A stretch of DNA of 64,000 bases from Paramecium sonneborni (GCA_905182985.1 CAJJDN010000161.1:4095-68094); one strand, 5' to 3'; shown: positions 36,310 through 50,597, numbered from the stretch's first letter. The notes: generated by a model not told the origin, from the letters alone. Numbers and translations are program-made.

Positions 36310-39300
36310 ATGAATTAGAAGGGGTAATTATGCTATTTTATGTTAATTAAGATGATTTCTTCTTTTATTTCTAATTTAGATGACCAAGAATAATTGGAAA
36401 TTAGAACAGTTAATATTGAAGGATCAACTTATGATGGAAAAGATTGTTTTTAAATTGGTGTTTTTTCAAAATATAATCCATTGGGAAATGTTAGATAGGT
36501 TGGAAAAGTTGGAATTTTTGATAGTAATTGTTTCCACTTACTTTCTATTGCTGATTAATCCACTTAAAGTCTCAACTTTATATATTACTAATGTATAAAT
36601 TATGAATCAAAGGAAATAAACGTAAATATAGACTTTATAAATCCTGATTCAGAATAAATAAATAAACAAGCAAATATTGATATATTCAAATATGAAAATA
36701 GATGGCATTTCTTTTCAATATATTACTGTCCTGATATAGTGAATATCCATATTTTGAATAACGAATAATCTACTTTAATTCATTTGATATTGAATAAATT
36801 TCCAGCCAAAGAGAGTGCTATTATAATTACATATGGAGGAGGTTTAATTGTATAGAAATCTCTAGTGGATTCAATATAAAATGGAAGAAAATTTTCATTT
36901 TTTCCAGGAAAGATTTATTTAATTGATTATGAATTCTTTATAAGATTATCTGTAGATGAGTTCATAAATTAAACTCTTTAAAAATTTTTGAAAAATATCA
37001 AATGTGAATGTATTTAAAATAACCCTAAAAGTATTGATGATATAGATATCAAGTGGTTAAAATAAGAAATATATACTATTTCTAATTAGAATTGTGAATC
37101 TTTTATTTTTAATGGTTGGTTTAGGATACAAGAAATAATCTAATAAGATGAAGAATTTGTATATCATTTTTTTTAAATAAAAGCAAATTTTGAAAATCCA
37201 TAATTATCAAATTAAAATTTAGCTCCTCTCTAAATATTTTATAAGTTATCTCCTATTAGAAATTAAATAATAATTACAACATATAGTTACACTTTTCCTA
37301 GTGTAAATATTGATTTTACTAATAATCCTTTTCTTATTCTAAAAGAAATTGATATATAAAATGATATAAAACTATGGCATAATATATATGTTAATCTTTA
37401 AGACTAATAGTTAACTATAAAATTAAATTTTTATGAGCATAACAATATTTATTCATAGAAAATAGAAATAAATGCCCATTAATTTTCTTATGTTCAATTT
37501 AAATTATATTATGGGAATTTATAATAACTCACTAAAAATTACTTAAATATATAAGTAAGGAATTTAATATTTTAAAATTGTGATGATAGCCTTAATGAAA
37601 ATAATTGCCATTATAGTTGTGAAACTTGTGAGGGTCCAACAAGTACAGATTGTATTACTTGTTCTGAATAATCTTAAAGATTATATTTAAAATCATTTAA
37701 ATCATGTATATGTCCATATGGAATGATTGAATAAAATTAATAGTGCATTTCCTCTTAAGATTTCAATTTCTAAATAAAACAAGATTAGAATTAATATTAG
37801 CATTGTTAATATGGATACTTTGAATTTGAAGACTCTTGTATTAGATGGTAATAATTTTAAATAATATAAGTCCATCAATAATAAATAAGAATTCATAAAT
37901 GTGTATAGAATGTTTAAATAATCCAATTTCTTGGTGGAAGAATCCATATTGTGAAACAAATTTAGTTTTAAATACTGATGGAGATGTAGCTTAAAAATTA
38001 TATCAAAAAAAAATATATTATAATTTTGATGGTGATACTTTATAAGCTTGTTTAAACTGTGATTAATAAGATTTGACATTTTAAGACACATAATATTAAG
38101 ATTTAATATTATTAAATCATTAATTTATTCCATTTTGTTTGAAAACTTTTAATAATGCAAAATAGGAATTTAATTGTTATGAATGTCCAGAAGGTTGTGA
38201 AATATGTTTCACATCATCTACAACTATTAAATGTCTTAAATGTTATTTCCCATTTTATTTAGATAATGGAATTTGTACACAATAACCAGATTACATATAA
38301 GTAAATAAATGTCTTTCACCTTATTATTTTACATCAAATAAAGAATGTAAATTATGTCCAATTAAAAAATGTTTATATTGTTTTGAATATTATAGTAATG
38401 ATTTAAGTAAATGTACTTTATACAAAAATTTTGAACCGTTTCCTTTAAATGAATATTTAAAAGTAGGATGTGCTTTATGTGAAGATAGTTATATTTTTAA
38501 TTTTAATATTAATTTATGTGAGTATTAAAATCCAAAAATAGTTAATTGCTTAAGATCATATATTAATGAAAATGGTGATGAAATTTGTACATTATCTTCA
38601 AGTGAAGATTTCGATGTTGCACCAGAAATAATAAATTGTGAAAAATATATTTCTAATTGTTTGTAATGTATTATGACTAAATTTTTTGTAATTAAATGTA
38701 CCATTTGTAAAAGTGATTATACTGCAACTATATAAGGAGGATTTTGTAGAAAAAGTTTATTTTAAAATTCTAAAATCAGTGTTGAAGCAAATGCCATTTT
38801 ATAAGATGGTTGGGTTTAATTAATTCTAAGCTTTATAATGTAATTCTTACCTAATTAATATTTTTACACTTCTGGAACTGGTTGGGTTATTTAAGAAATA
38901 TCTATTTAATGTTAAAATGGTTATGAAAGAAATTAATTTGGAATATGTGTAAAATATTGTGATTCAAATTGTTAATAATGTTAACCAAAATACTTAGATA
39001 TGAAAGGAGATAGATATGAATGCAAGTCTTGTTCATTAAATTACTTTAAATAACCAATTAGAGTTCAAAATTCTGGTAAATGTATTTAATGTTCTTCATT
39101 ATGCGAAGTTTGCTCCATAAGATCAAAAGAGGAAATTTAAGTATAAATTATTTTAATTATAGAAAATTAATCCTAACTTTGTTATAAACAATTTAAATGA
39201 AATTTATACTATGAAATGTATTAAATAAGTTTCTGATCCAAAAGTTTAATTGAATCATTATTTAGGAGTAGCAAAATATTGTTTTGAAGATGAAACATGC

Positions 39301-42300
39301 AATAGTCATATTTTTAAAGAAATAAATTAACTATGTATTGGATGTACTTGGTACTATTTTGAACCATAATATATTAATTTTTAATTGTGTAATGAATTAG
39401 GGGTTAAAAAAATAACCATATCAAGATAATATCAAAAGTTTGATTAGGAAGGTTATTTAGCTGCCAATTAATTTTTTGAAATTAAATCTGGTTTAAAGGA
39501 AAATATATTTTCATTACAAGCAATCATAATAAAAATTATAGGATTTGATAATTAAATAATGATAATAAAAAATGATACATTCCCTTCTATTATTAATTTT
39601 GATTACATTGAATTTCATAATTTAATTTTTATAATTAAGGATTCAGATTATTTTACTTTTGAGAATAATAATTCAAAGATTGATCTTTTATTTAAAGATT
39701 GTGTAATTAATTCAAGTGAATTAGTTAATACAGATTCAATTTTCTAAACTATTAAATATGGTGAATTAATTATATTAAATTTAACTTTAAGCAATTTAAA
39801 TTTTATAAATTCATCTTTCTTTACTATTTCTTAATAAAATGAAATATAAATCATTAAAATTAATACACTTTATTTGATGAATTGCTCATTTACTAATTCA
39901 CAATTATTTTCATTCAAATTAAATAAAATGAAAATACAAATAGAAAATATCAAAATAGATTAATGTTATTTTTAAAATTCTTCCATTTTTTAATTTTCTT
40001 CTAATGATATCTTAAATAATAATATACTATTCTCATAGATTAATTTACAAAGAAGTGACTTTTATCAGTCATAAATAATAAACAGTATTGATAAATGTTT
40101 CTTAATAATTTAGCATTTGTTATTGTAATAGAATTATTTTTATGAATCTTAAGCAATTACACATCTGAATAATTTTTCAATATTTTATGTTGAAGTTGGA
40201 GAAAATTCTTTTATTAAATCCTCATTGATTGTAATTGATGCAATTTAATCTTCTTTGACTAAATGCTAAATTTATTTTGTTTTGTTGTAAAGTAATTTTA
40301 TTTAATAATCAATTTTATTAAAGTTTTCTACAACTTAGGAAATTGATGGTTTAATTGTTGATCTAAATAATTTAAATTTCTAAAAAAATGATAATTTAAA
40401 TAATTTTAATGATCAGAGTTCAATAATAAAAGCTTCCTGCTTTAAACTAAATATATCAAATATAAAAATAATAAATTCACATTAATTATAGACTTTTTCA
40501 TTAATTAATATTTAAGAAATATTGATTTAAAATTTATTTTATGAAAATGATGAAATATTTAGGAGAATTCCAATATCTTTAGATTGTGTTAGCTCTTTAA
40601 ATTTTTAACATAAATTATTAGAAACAAAAGATTGTAGGATTATAAGAATTATGAATGCAAGAATAATAAATTAATTTAACTCTGATTAAGCACTTTTATC
40701 TTTTATATCATACAAATAAGATCTAAAAAATGAATAAGAAAAAATTTATTTATAAAATATTGATATATTTGGAAATTTGCTTTCAAAATAATCATTAACA
40801 AGCTTTTAATCAATAATCTCAATTTATTCAGAAAATTAATAATATATGAAATTAGAAAACTTATCATTTTAGTAAAACTTTTTTCATTAACATATAGATG
40901 ATCCATCAGAAGCTTTTGCAAGTTTAATATATATTTCATCTTCAAAAAGTGAAGTAGAAATAATAAATTTAAATTCATAAAATAATGCTTTAACAAATTC
41001 ATCAACTTCCTATATATTTATTAATTCTAAAATAGTAAAATTCATTAATTACACTGTTTTTAATCATAATATTTTGGATTAAAGTTTATGGAGTAAATAT
41101 TATGAAATAAATTTTGAGTAAGAATTAGAATAAAATTAAATTAATGCTATAATTTCATAAACATTTAAATTTTTAAATAAAGGAGGAGCTAGTTTAATAA
41201 CTGCAGCATCATTTTTTTGTTTGAATAGTAATTTTTAAAATATTATTTCTTAAAGAAGCTCTTTATTTGAAATTAAAACTCAAGGATAAGGCAAAATTGT
41301 AATATAAAATGTAAGTATTAAATCTTTAAATAATGATTTAATATCTGAATTTGAATACTCAGGATGTATTTCTATATAATCAGAAAATAGTCTTTTAGAC
41401 CTTCGTCTTAAAAATGTGAATTTTGAAAATGTATTTAATAAAAGAAGTTCTTCTATATTTACTATATTCCCATCTTTAAAGTAAAATTATCTTTACATAT
41501 CAAACATTTAGATTATAAATTGTATTTCTTTAAAAAATCCATTTCTTAAAATATAATTTACATTACATAATTCATATTCAAATAAGATGATAATTGAAAA
41601 TGTAATTATACTTTAGAATGAAGATATGTGGATTGATTTTATTGAAAAAATAGGATTGCTGAGTCTTTCAGAAATATCTGATATAATAAGTGAAAACTCT
41701 TTAATTTATATAAAAGGAGGGGATTTAAGAATCTTAAATTTTTAAGTTATAGGAATTTTTATCACTTAAATTATAAATCTTCAAAGTCCATCTAAAGCTA
41801 TTCTCAAAAATATTTAGATTAGCTAAATTAAAACCTTTTATTCTTTAAATTTAATATCAATAACTGTGTCTTAAGATATAACATCATAATTATATATTAA
41901 TTCAATAATGATTGATAAATTGTAAATTTATTAAATTTCAAATTCAAATACTTATAAAATATAAAACAAAGTAATTTATTAAATTGTAGGTTGTTTAATA
42001 GTTCAAAATAGTTAATTTATTGATTAAGATAATCTTGAAGATTTATCATTTGGTAGTTTAATAAGTAGAATATAATTTAATACTTAATAATTAGGATCCA
42101 TTATAAATTTTGAAAGCTTTTCTGATAATGTATAAATACATTTTACTTGTATTAGTCTTTTTAATAATATTTGTACTAATTGTTTTTAAGGTTTAATAAA
42201 TTTATAATTACAAAATAAGAATTAAGTAATTATTAAAGAATTAACTTGTATTGATAATTATATTGCATAAACAGGGTGTATAAATTTATAATCTAAAGTT

Positions 42301-44904
42301 AATTTAATATAGAGTGTTAAAATTAGTTAATCAACATTTTTAAACAATAATGGCACTTAAGGTGTTGCTATTAATTCTATAAATGTAAAACTTAGTTTAT
42401 TTAAATGTTTAATTATGTATAACAATGCAAAAATTAATGGAGGTGGATTACATTTAGAATTAAATAACAATGAATTATAATTAAAATAAGTTTCAATTAT
42501 GCATAACATTGCAAATGAAGGAGGAGGTATTTATTTAGTTGGAAATTCTAATTTGAATTCATAAAATTTTGAAAAATCAATTATAAATTTTAATGAAGCA
42601 AGAAAATTAGCAAATAATATTGTTGAATAACCTTCGCATTTGGCTTTATACATTAATTAAAAAGAATTGAATTCTATTTCAATTAGTGTTAATGATACTT
42701 AAAATAATATATTATAATTATAACCTTATAAAATACTATAATAAGGAAAAATCATTACAGCTAATTATTTATTTGTACCTAGTAATTAATAAATATCTAA
42801 ATTTTATATTTTTAATCCTAAAAAATAGACTTATTAATCATATATTGATAGCATTTAAATTTTATTCAAAAATAGTTAAAATGAAATACTACCATATGTT
42901 GAAAATTGTAATTGTTAAATAGAGGAAATATTCTATTTCCATAATCATTCATTCATTTAAGGCCCTATTCTATCATAAAATTAGAAATTTGATACAGAAA
43001 CAAATTCAATTGAATTAGATTCTATTAAGTTTGAATTTGATCCTTATTAAGTAGAATATTCATATTTTTAAGTTAAGATAAGTTGTTAAATAGAAGAATA
43101 TTAAAAAAAATTATAATATTTTTTTAATGCTAAAACTTTATAATGTTAATTAGGTGAATTTAAAGTAGATAATGGTTGTTAAAAATGCCAATCAAATTAA
43201 GGGTATTACTCTGTTACATATAATACTTCAAAATGTTCAATTTTTGACTAAACCAAATTTTAAAATATTACTTCTAATAGTATATAATTGTTAGATGGAT
43301 ATTGGAGACCTAATTATTAATCTGATTACACTGAATATTGTTTTAAAAATCCAGAATATTGTTAAGGTGGATGGGGAGTTGGAAATTAACTTTGTAAAAT
43401 GGGAAATTTAGGAGGATTATGCGAAGAATGTGATAAATATAATATTGAAGGATTAGGACATTTTTTTAAAGATTAATAAAATTTAAATTGTTTAGAATGT
43501 TTTTAATTTGAAGATAGTATTTTACCATTTATTTTAACATCTTTTTGGTAAATATTTTAATTATTTTAGGGCTTTCTTTTCTATATTTATGACATTAAGA
43601 AGCATTGATAAATCTAATACATTATTTACATAACTTAAAATAAGATAAAAATTCACAAAAATTATTTTTAAACTTAATTAAGGTAAAAATAAATAATAAA
43701 TATAATTAGATCATGAAAGTATTTTACTGAAAATGCTACTAAATTATTTTTGGATATTTTCTGTGATATTTTCATTTAATATAAAATTCACGTTTAGTAT
43801 AAATTTTATGGATTAAGCAAGTAATACATCATTTTTTTTGGCTAATAATTTAGATTGCTATTTATCATAAATACAAGATATAGAATTAATTTATTCAAGA
43901 ATAATTGCTACAATAATTTTGACATTGTTATAATTAATAATAGTTTTTTTAGGATTTTTATCATATTCTATAACATATAGAAGAAGCTTTAATAGAAGTA
44001 TGATATCAGGTACTGCTTTATATTTATATGTATCAAATTATGCTGCAATTATAAAATAGTATAAATTAATTATTATTTTAGATTTTGTTCAATTATATCA
44101 ACTAGATAAATATCAAAAATAAACTATATATAAGGAGATGTTTCCTTATTATTTGGTTTTTCTAATCATAACACTTGGATATTTACTTTTGTCATTCCAG
44201 GATTAGGATTTTTTGGATGTTTTATTCCTTTTTCCCTATTTTTTTTAATGTATATCAAATAGGATTAATTAGATAATATTAAACTTAGAAGACATATTTG
44301 TTATTTGTTTAATGAATATAATAGTGATAAATATTATTGGGAATAAATTAAATTAACAAAAAAAACAGTTATAATTATTATTATGACTTACTTTGAAATA
44401 AACATTTTTTTAAAAGCATCACTTTTAGGATTATGTTTATTATGTTATCAATTATTAGCTGTTAAAAATAAACCATACATTATAAACAGTTTAAATAATT
44501 TAGATTTATGGACAGGATAAATATGTTCTATTGCTATGTTTTTAGCTGTAGCTAAATATGTTAGCGAATAATAAGCAGAAGTAAATATTTCTATTATTCT
44601 TCAAATTTTAATTATGTTACTTTTCATTAGATTATGTTTTCCATTTATCTTTGCTATTATCAGAGTATATATAAGGAAACATAAAGTATAGTGGGTATCA
44701 ATTCTCTTAAAGCTATTTTTATATATGAAAGCTGATTTCTGTCTAACTCTTTATTTAAATAGAAAAAAACAATAATTAATATAAAAAGAATAGAAATTAA
44801 AAAGAAATTTTATTAAATTGAAGTAGTACTTGTTTTCAATTTCTAAAGCACAAATAAGATAACATAAGTAAATTTATTTATAATTAGGTTAATTACTACT
44901 TTGA
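36310..44904 (+). CDS. Giant surface protein B, paralogue of A
   Basis: About 2834 aa if the start is ATG 36310 (MNQKGQLCYFMLIKMISSF); ATG 36352 is an alternative. Four introns of 22-23 nt fit, for example GTAATAATTT...ATAAG near 37846 and GTAAATATTT...TTTAG near 43549. The order is an N-terminal ~430-residue globular region, then cysteine clusters (CHYSCETCEGPTSTDCITC, CPEGCEICFTS, NCLRSYINENGDEICTL), then a long beta-helix-like region. It ends with Pmp-like units (GGGLHLEL, GGGIYLVGN), a second cysteine block (GGWGVGNQLC, GGLCEECDKY) and about eight hydrophobic segments starting near 43.5 kb. The motifs and order match gene A throughout, although sequence identity looks modest. The stop is TGA 44902-44904. 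A coding-like stretch MNSQSTLRFKLNTSEL follows immediately (to 45008) and may be a 3' exon. Confidence 0.8.
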
Positions 44905-45400
44905 TGAATTCTTAATCAACATTAAGATTTAAATTAAACACTTCTGAATTAGATACAAGGAAAAATTTTAAACATGAAATAGAACATCTATTTGAAACAA
45001 ATCATTGAGTATAATATTAATTAGTACTTTCATTTTACTATTTTATTTATATTTTACTATCTATACTACAAAATACTTTTTATTTACAATCAATATCTCT
45101 ATATAGTCTCTTTTATATTTCACTTTATGAATCATTTAAATTTATAAAAACTCATAAAGTTTAGGTTGGGGTTTAATAATAGAAATTTTCAAATTATATA
45201 ATTAATAATATTTCTTTTTTCTAGAGTGTTAATATTTTCACCAAATTGGTATCAAAATTTAGATATCTTTTTTAATCATTAAAAAGAATTAAAAAAAAAT
45301 AAAAAATTAATATATTTATATATTTATTTAAATAAATTATATTTACTATTATATAAGTAGATCAATGATTAAAATTATTGGAAATAATAATTTTAATAAA

Positions 45401-45772
45401 ATGGTTGAACCTTTGAATGTAAAAAGAGAATAACAATAAAAATATTTTTAATATTCAATTTTTATTTTTCAATAAACTATCAATGAAATTTAATAATGGA
45501 GTAGAAAGTTTTAAGGTAAATTGAGTGATAAAATACTCAAAAGAAGAAAATATTGAATGTGTTAAATTAAAACCTTTTTTATTTTAGATATTTATTGAAA
45601 GTGATATTAAAAATTGATGAAATGAAATAATATAATAAATATATTTAGTTATTATGAATGTTTGAGATGGGGAGTTGATAGAAATACGAAAAGATTAGAA
45701 AATGACAGTTAATATAAAATAATATAATAGAACATCTAAAGAATAGTAAATATGGAGATAAGACAAAACTGA
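45401..45772 (+). CDS. Small hypothetical protein
   Basis: It starts MVEPLNVKREQQQKYFQYSI, continues through IQQWSRKFQ, a 28-nt GT-AG intron and ENIECVKLKPF. A later exon reads YECLRWGVDRNTKRLENDS and QRIVNMEIRQN before TGA 45770-45772. The middle junction near 45610-45645 could not be resolved into a standard intron. No domain is recognised. The gene converges on the F-box-like gene with only 29 bp between their stop codons. Confidence 0.4.
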
Positions 45773-45801
45773 ATATTGATATACTTATTTATTGGATATT
45801 T

Positions 45802-46525
45802 TCATTTATCTTTAAATTGTTTTTCAATTTCTGTCTATCTAATACGAGCTAGAATCGCTTCAATTTTAGCTTTTTTATCAAGCCATTAATCGCAAACAAC
45901 ATCAATTTTATATTATTTATGCCATTCTATTTATAAAAATTTTATTACCATTCATAAATCTCATAGATCTCAGTTTGATAATATCTTAAAAGACTTTGTA
46001 CATTTCTTAACAAAGTTATGGACTACCTTACAATTCATTTTCTATTTCAAGTATTTAATGTAATTAAGCAAATTATTCCTCAGAGATAGCTTAAACTTAG
46101 AATCTCCATAAAGTTTCATAATTATCATTGAATAATAATTTGAGATATTCTGTAATTTTAAGTCCTACAGGATTCTTCTCAAAGGCATCCTTAAATTATT
46201 ATGATTTGAAATCCATTTTATTTACAGCATTAATGATATTCATTCTTGTTGTTATAAATTCATTATTTAATTCTCCAGCCAATTCTCCATATACATATTA
46301 CTTAATTGGATCCATTAATCCTTCAAGTCTTTCTACTTCCTTATTTGCTTTGTGCAATCTGTTCTATAAAATTGATTAGACTGTTTAATCAGCTTATCTG
46401 CTTACAAATCTAAATTCTAGAAGCTATTTATATTCAATAAAATCATATATCTTTCCAATCAGTTCAGGTCTAAGATTAAAAAATCCTTTCATTTATTGAA
46501 GTTCTGGCTCCATCTATTGATTCAT
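45802..46525 (-). CDS. F-box-like protein, 233 aa
   Basis: It starts MNQQMEPELQQMKGFFN and ends EIEKQFKDK before TGA (45802-45804). One 22-nt intron (GTAATAAAATTT...AATAG) lies near the 3' end. Residues ~17-50 read LRPELIGKIYDFIEYKQLL then FRFVSRQAD. This fits the F-box pattern (LPxELxxxIxxFLxxxxLLxxRxVSRxW), although the final Trp is not seen. F-box proteins usually bind Skp1 in SCF ubiquitin ligases. The rest is alpha-helical and charged (ANKEVERLEGLMDPIKQY) with no substrate-binding repeat recognised. The plus-strand open frame across 46128-46379 is its antisense shadow. Confidence 0.6.
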
Positions 46526-47561
46526 TTATGATAAATATTTTATTTATTTAAAAGCAACAATCATTTTTCAGCTTTTCATTTCAAAGAATTTTCAAAATTC
46601 GGATTAAATTACAATATCTTCTGATATATATATACATATTTCCTTTCAAAATTATCTAAACTTAGCTAACTATGTTTAAATATATCTTTAAAAATTTAAA
46701 TATCAATATGATTAAATAAACCAGAATATCATTTTCTTTAATCACAATTAAACTTCATTTGATTAATTAATACAACTATATACATAATCATAATTATAGC
46801 AATATTTTTTAATTATTATTTTAAGAAATGAATTTAAGTTAATCAAATTGATAATATTATATAATATATTATTTATTAATATGTGACTATATTATCAGTT
46901 GTTAAACATAAATTAAATACCTTTATAATTTTATAAGCATTTACATAATATTATCTTTTTGATTTCTATTTTTATTTAATTCTAAATAAAATAACTATTT
47001 TCATTCTTGTTAGTGTTAGTGATAATATTCATCAAATTTACTTAATTTTGGATACATAAATCTTATTTTCAATTGATAAAAATTATGATTTAAATTGATA
47101 TAAGGTTAATTTGAGGAATGTAATAATAATTATGAAAATTGATTGAATTGAATTTTTAAAATAAAAAAAATTGAAATAAATATGATATTTCATATTTTAT
47201 TTAAAAGTTCAAAAGATTTTAATTGATGCTTAAATTTATATCTATAACAAAGTAATTATTGAATATAATTAGGATAAGTTTAGAAAAAGATCAATAAAAT
47301 TTTAATTGAAATTGTAAATATCTAGAAATAGCAATTATATACTATAAATATATAGTAATAAGAATAGTAAAAAAAGTGTTTTAATTTTTTAAAATTATCA
47401 AATCAATTTAGTAATTTGAATCCATTAAAATTATTATTGTTTAGTGAATGAATCCCTTTTTCATAAATTAGTTATAAACTATTCATAATAAAATATTTCT
47501 CAAAGTAAAATTCTAGAAAAAACAAAAACACAAATATTTCCACTCTAATTAATGAGAAATA
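46526..47561. other. Intergenic, very AT-rich
   Basis: About 1 kb of AT-rich DNA between divergent genes. Runs of A and T and scattered stops in all frames. No supported gene or recognisable element. Confidence 0.45.
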
Positions 47562-48676
47562 ATGTTATTATTATCAATTTAACTTATAATACAAAAATTA
47601 TAAATTTTATTGTAAATTAAGTCTCTATAATTACTTAACAAAAGTGATCAATTTAAATTTTATCCTATAAATTGTGGAGGTTGTTTTCCATTTTATGCAA
47701 AAATAACTTTAAGTGATCTAACTACAAAAAAGATTAGTGAAATAATGTAAATCAGATATAAATTAAAATTTATGATGAAATTGAAGTTTCCAAAAATGCC
47801 AACATAATTCATAAAAGCATTAATTTATAAGAGAAAAATTTTAATAATAAAAAGGAGTTATTCAAACCCTTTTTGATTAAAATTAAAATAAAAAAAAATT
47901 ATCAAATTTTAGTTTCTTATGTAGATAAAAATAAAATATAGAAAAAAATGAATCCTTTATTCAAATTGTAATGTATCATATGTTGCGACAAAAAAAAAAG
48001 AATACCCAGAGACTTTTAAAATGAAAGAATTATAGAGTAGAAAAATGAGTAAGGAGAACTATTATTTGAATATTTAAAAAGGAAGTTAGTTGATTATTAA
48101 TCTTTATTTAAATTTATTTAATGTAAAAGTTTATAAATATAAATAACTAATTATGTTTATGATTGAATTGCATAAAAATATCTAAAATGATGAGTATAAT
48201 TTGATGTAAAAACACTTTAAACTTAATTAACTGAAATGAATTAAAGTATAATATAAATTAAAGATTGATTTGAGTTTGATCCTAAAACATCTTTTAATGT
48301 TTTTAGACTTGGTATTCAATCTGAGTTGCTCTAAACGGCAGAAAGAGGATTAGAATAAAAATTTTAAAATAGTGAATTAGATAAAAGTAAAAAAGAAGTG
48401 AAGATATAAGAAAAATTATAATTTAATATATGCCAGATCATAACATATCATAATTAGATACAAATCTTGATTTTATTGCATAGACCAAATAAGAGGATTA
48501 AGTAATATTATAATTAATGTGATGTTAAATAGATTATAATTGCTTCATCTTAAACTAGGATTAGTATTCATATCCAAAATCATCTTTTGGGTAGATTAAA
48601 TAAATAATACTAAAATGTAACACCTAATTAAAATATAGATGTTGAACAATTCAAGATCTTTCTAATAGTTATATGA
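47562..48676 (+). CDS. Hypothetical protein, exon structure uncertain
   Basis: Coding-like blocks run in order: a possible start MLLLSIQLIIQKLQ (47562), then FKFYPINCGGCFPFYAKITL, KIYDEIEVSKNANIIHKSIN, LQCIICCDKKKRIPRDFQ, ELLFEYLKRKLVDYQ, then FEFDPKTSFNVFRLGIQ, TAERGLEQKFQNSELDKS and SSQTRISIHIQNHLLGRLN. The stop is TGA 48674-48676. At least two frame changes (near 47740 and 48165-48270) need introns that I could not define cleanly. The Cys pairs (CGGC, CIICC) could bind metal, but no known domain is recognised. It precedes the Wntless-like gene on the same strand by about 200 bp. Confidence 0.4.
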
Positions 48677-48872
48677 CACTAGTTCAATCTGAAAATTATT
48701 CAATATCTTTAAACTCTCATATTTTTGTGGTATTTACTTTTTCTTATTTTTATTATAATGACTTTTATAATAATTAAGAAGAGTTTATATATTTATTATA
48801 ATTAGTTTAAATTATGAATTCCATTAAATGCAAGAACATATTAAATTATTATATTTTTTATCAATTAAAATT

Positions 48873-50533
48873 ATGATTTAGTTGAGACCTTAAATTTCAC
48901 TAAAAATAGATAGAATATCTAAAGATGGTATATGCATAAGAATATTTGGATGGTTTCTCTTTTATGTCATTTTGTAAATAATGATGATAAACTCTAAAGC
49001 AAAATATTAACATAATGAAGTTAAATTAAAACAAGAAGATGGTCAAATGCAATAACCTAGTTTAAATGTTGTCAATGCCACTAGCATGAATGTATTCCTC
49101 ATTCAAAATATAATTGAAGTAGAAGTTTATCTTAATGTGATAATTTAGAAAGTAATTAAACATTTTATTTTTAGAGCGAGTTTTATGAATCTGTAAAATA
49201 AGTTATTGATGATCATAAAATACTTAATGATATGACTTATAATTTAATTGTCCATTCAGAGAATTAAACTCTTGTACTCGATGAAACTCATTAAACTTCA
49301 TTAAAATGCAAAATAATAAGTGATTTAATTAAATGTAGTGGCTATCTTGAATCCATTACTAATAATGGTTATAAGGATCTTTATTTTTAATTAATAATAT
49401 CCCATCCTAATGCCTCCATTATTTAATCCCAAAGTTTAAATTTGCTTTATGAGAATAATCAATATTACAACAGAATCTTGTTTTTTTAGGTAATTCATAT
49501 ATTGTAATTATTTAGGTTCTATTTTTATTTTTGATATTATATGGAATTTATTACTTTTTTAGTAATTTAAGTGATTATCCTAAATAAAGTTGGCCAAAAA
49601 TGTATTCTTATTTTCATGTATTATTAGACATTAATGGTTATCAGTATTATTAATAGAAATGATACTTTATAATTTCCCAATCCTCTTAATTAGAAATCAA
49701 TATAGCTTATTTGTTCATTATTACTAAAATTTAGTAGAATTGTTCATTTAATCTGGATTGTTTTATTTTTGGTTGTCAATTTTTGAATTAGAATAAACTT
49801 AAGCTTCTGACAATGATAAAACAATCACTTTAAATAAATTTAGTATTTGGAATTTACTTAAATTGCTTTTAGTTATTTTATATACAGTTCCTTAAGCAAT
49901 TATGGATACATTTATATTTATAATGTAAGAAGAATTAGTGTAATATGACCCTAAAGTTGAAATTCCTTTTTATAATTAATACCTTAAATTTATAATTTTA
50001 AGTTTAACAGGATATTCTTTATGTTTTGTGTTTCTTTTATACAAATCATTTAATTAAAAAGATAAAGCTATTTTAATAACAGAACCTCCAATAATTGAAA
50101 ATGAGATATAACATGATCCATTTTATGAAGGTTAATAAATAAAAGAACAAGAAGGTTTAGGAGAGATTAGGAATTATCAATTGCTACATATTTTATCAAC
50201 AATTTGTTTTTCTGCTTTAGTTTATTATTAATTAGTAACAATATTAGAACCAGGTGAACTTACAAGTTCTAGTACAATTAATGAATGGGCCTTAATAAAT
50301 ATATATTTATGTATGATTGTACAATTGTATATGCCTTACAATCAACCATATGATGATGAATAGCAAAAATAGATGTATGGAGAAGTAGAGATGGATGATC
50401 TTAATATGTATTATTGTTTAATATTATTTTTAGTAAAAGTACTAGAGTTAAACATAAACGATTGGCAAACAGAAAGTTTTATACAAAATAGAAAGATGAG
50501 GAACCGAGTTAAGAAGATGATATTTAAATATGA
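48873..50533 (+). CDS. Wntless-like multi-pass membrane protein, 521 aa
   Basis: Four GT-AG introns (23, 26, 20 and 26 nt) give an exact 521-aa frame from MIQLRPQISLKIDRISKDG to KQKDEEPSQEDDIQI (TGA 50531-50533). One N-terminal membrane segment (IRIFGWFLFYVILQIMMI) is followed by a ~190-residue luminal-type region. Further membrane segments follow (VLFLFLILYGIYYFF, LFVHYYQNLVELFI, LLKLLLVILYTV, FIILSLTGYSLCFVFLLY, LLHILSTICFSALVYYQLV). The last one, WALINIYLCMIVQLYMPY, resembles the NIYVFxLLFLYAP signature of Wntless/Evi. Length (human ~541 aa), topology and this motif support a Wls/GPR177-type cargo receptor. Ciliates have no known Wnt, so the cargo would differ. The assignment is tentative. 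Confidence 0.5.
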
Positions 50534-50597
50534 GTAGATATGTTGTTAAATATTATTGATTAAAGTTCTTAATAAATAAATAACACATAAAAACAAC

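Noticed and set aside
37702..38091. 129-aa minus-strand ORF, longest in a standard-code scan
   Set aside because: It lies antisense to the cysteine-rich region of surface protein B, which is supported by domains and by its paralogue.
25700..45000. Genes A and B as one fused gene
   Set aside because: Gene A ends with a tail and TGA at 35142. About 1.2 kb without a sustained frame follows before the new N-terminal region of B.
46128..46379. Plus-strand ORF MNNNLRYSVILSPTG...
   Set aside because: Antisense shadow of the F-box-like gene, whose frame with a 22-nt intron runs from Met to TGA exactly.
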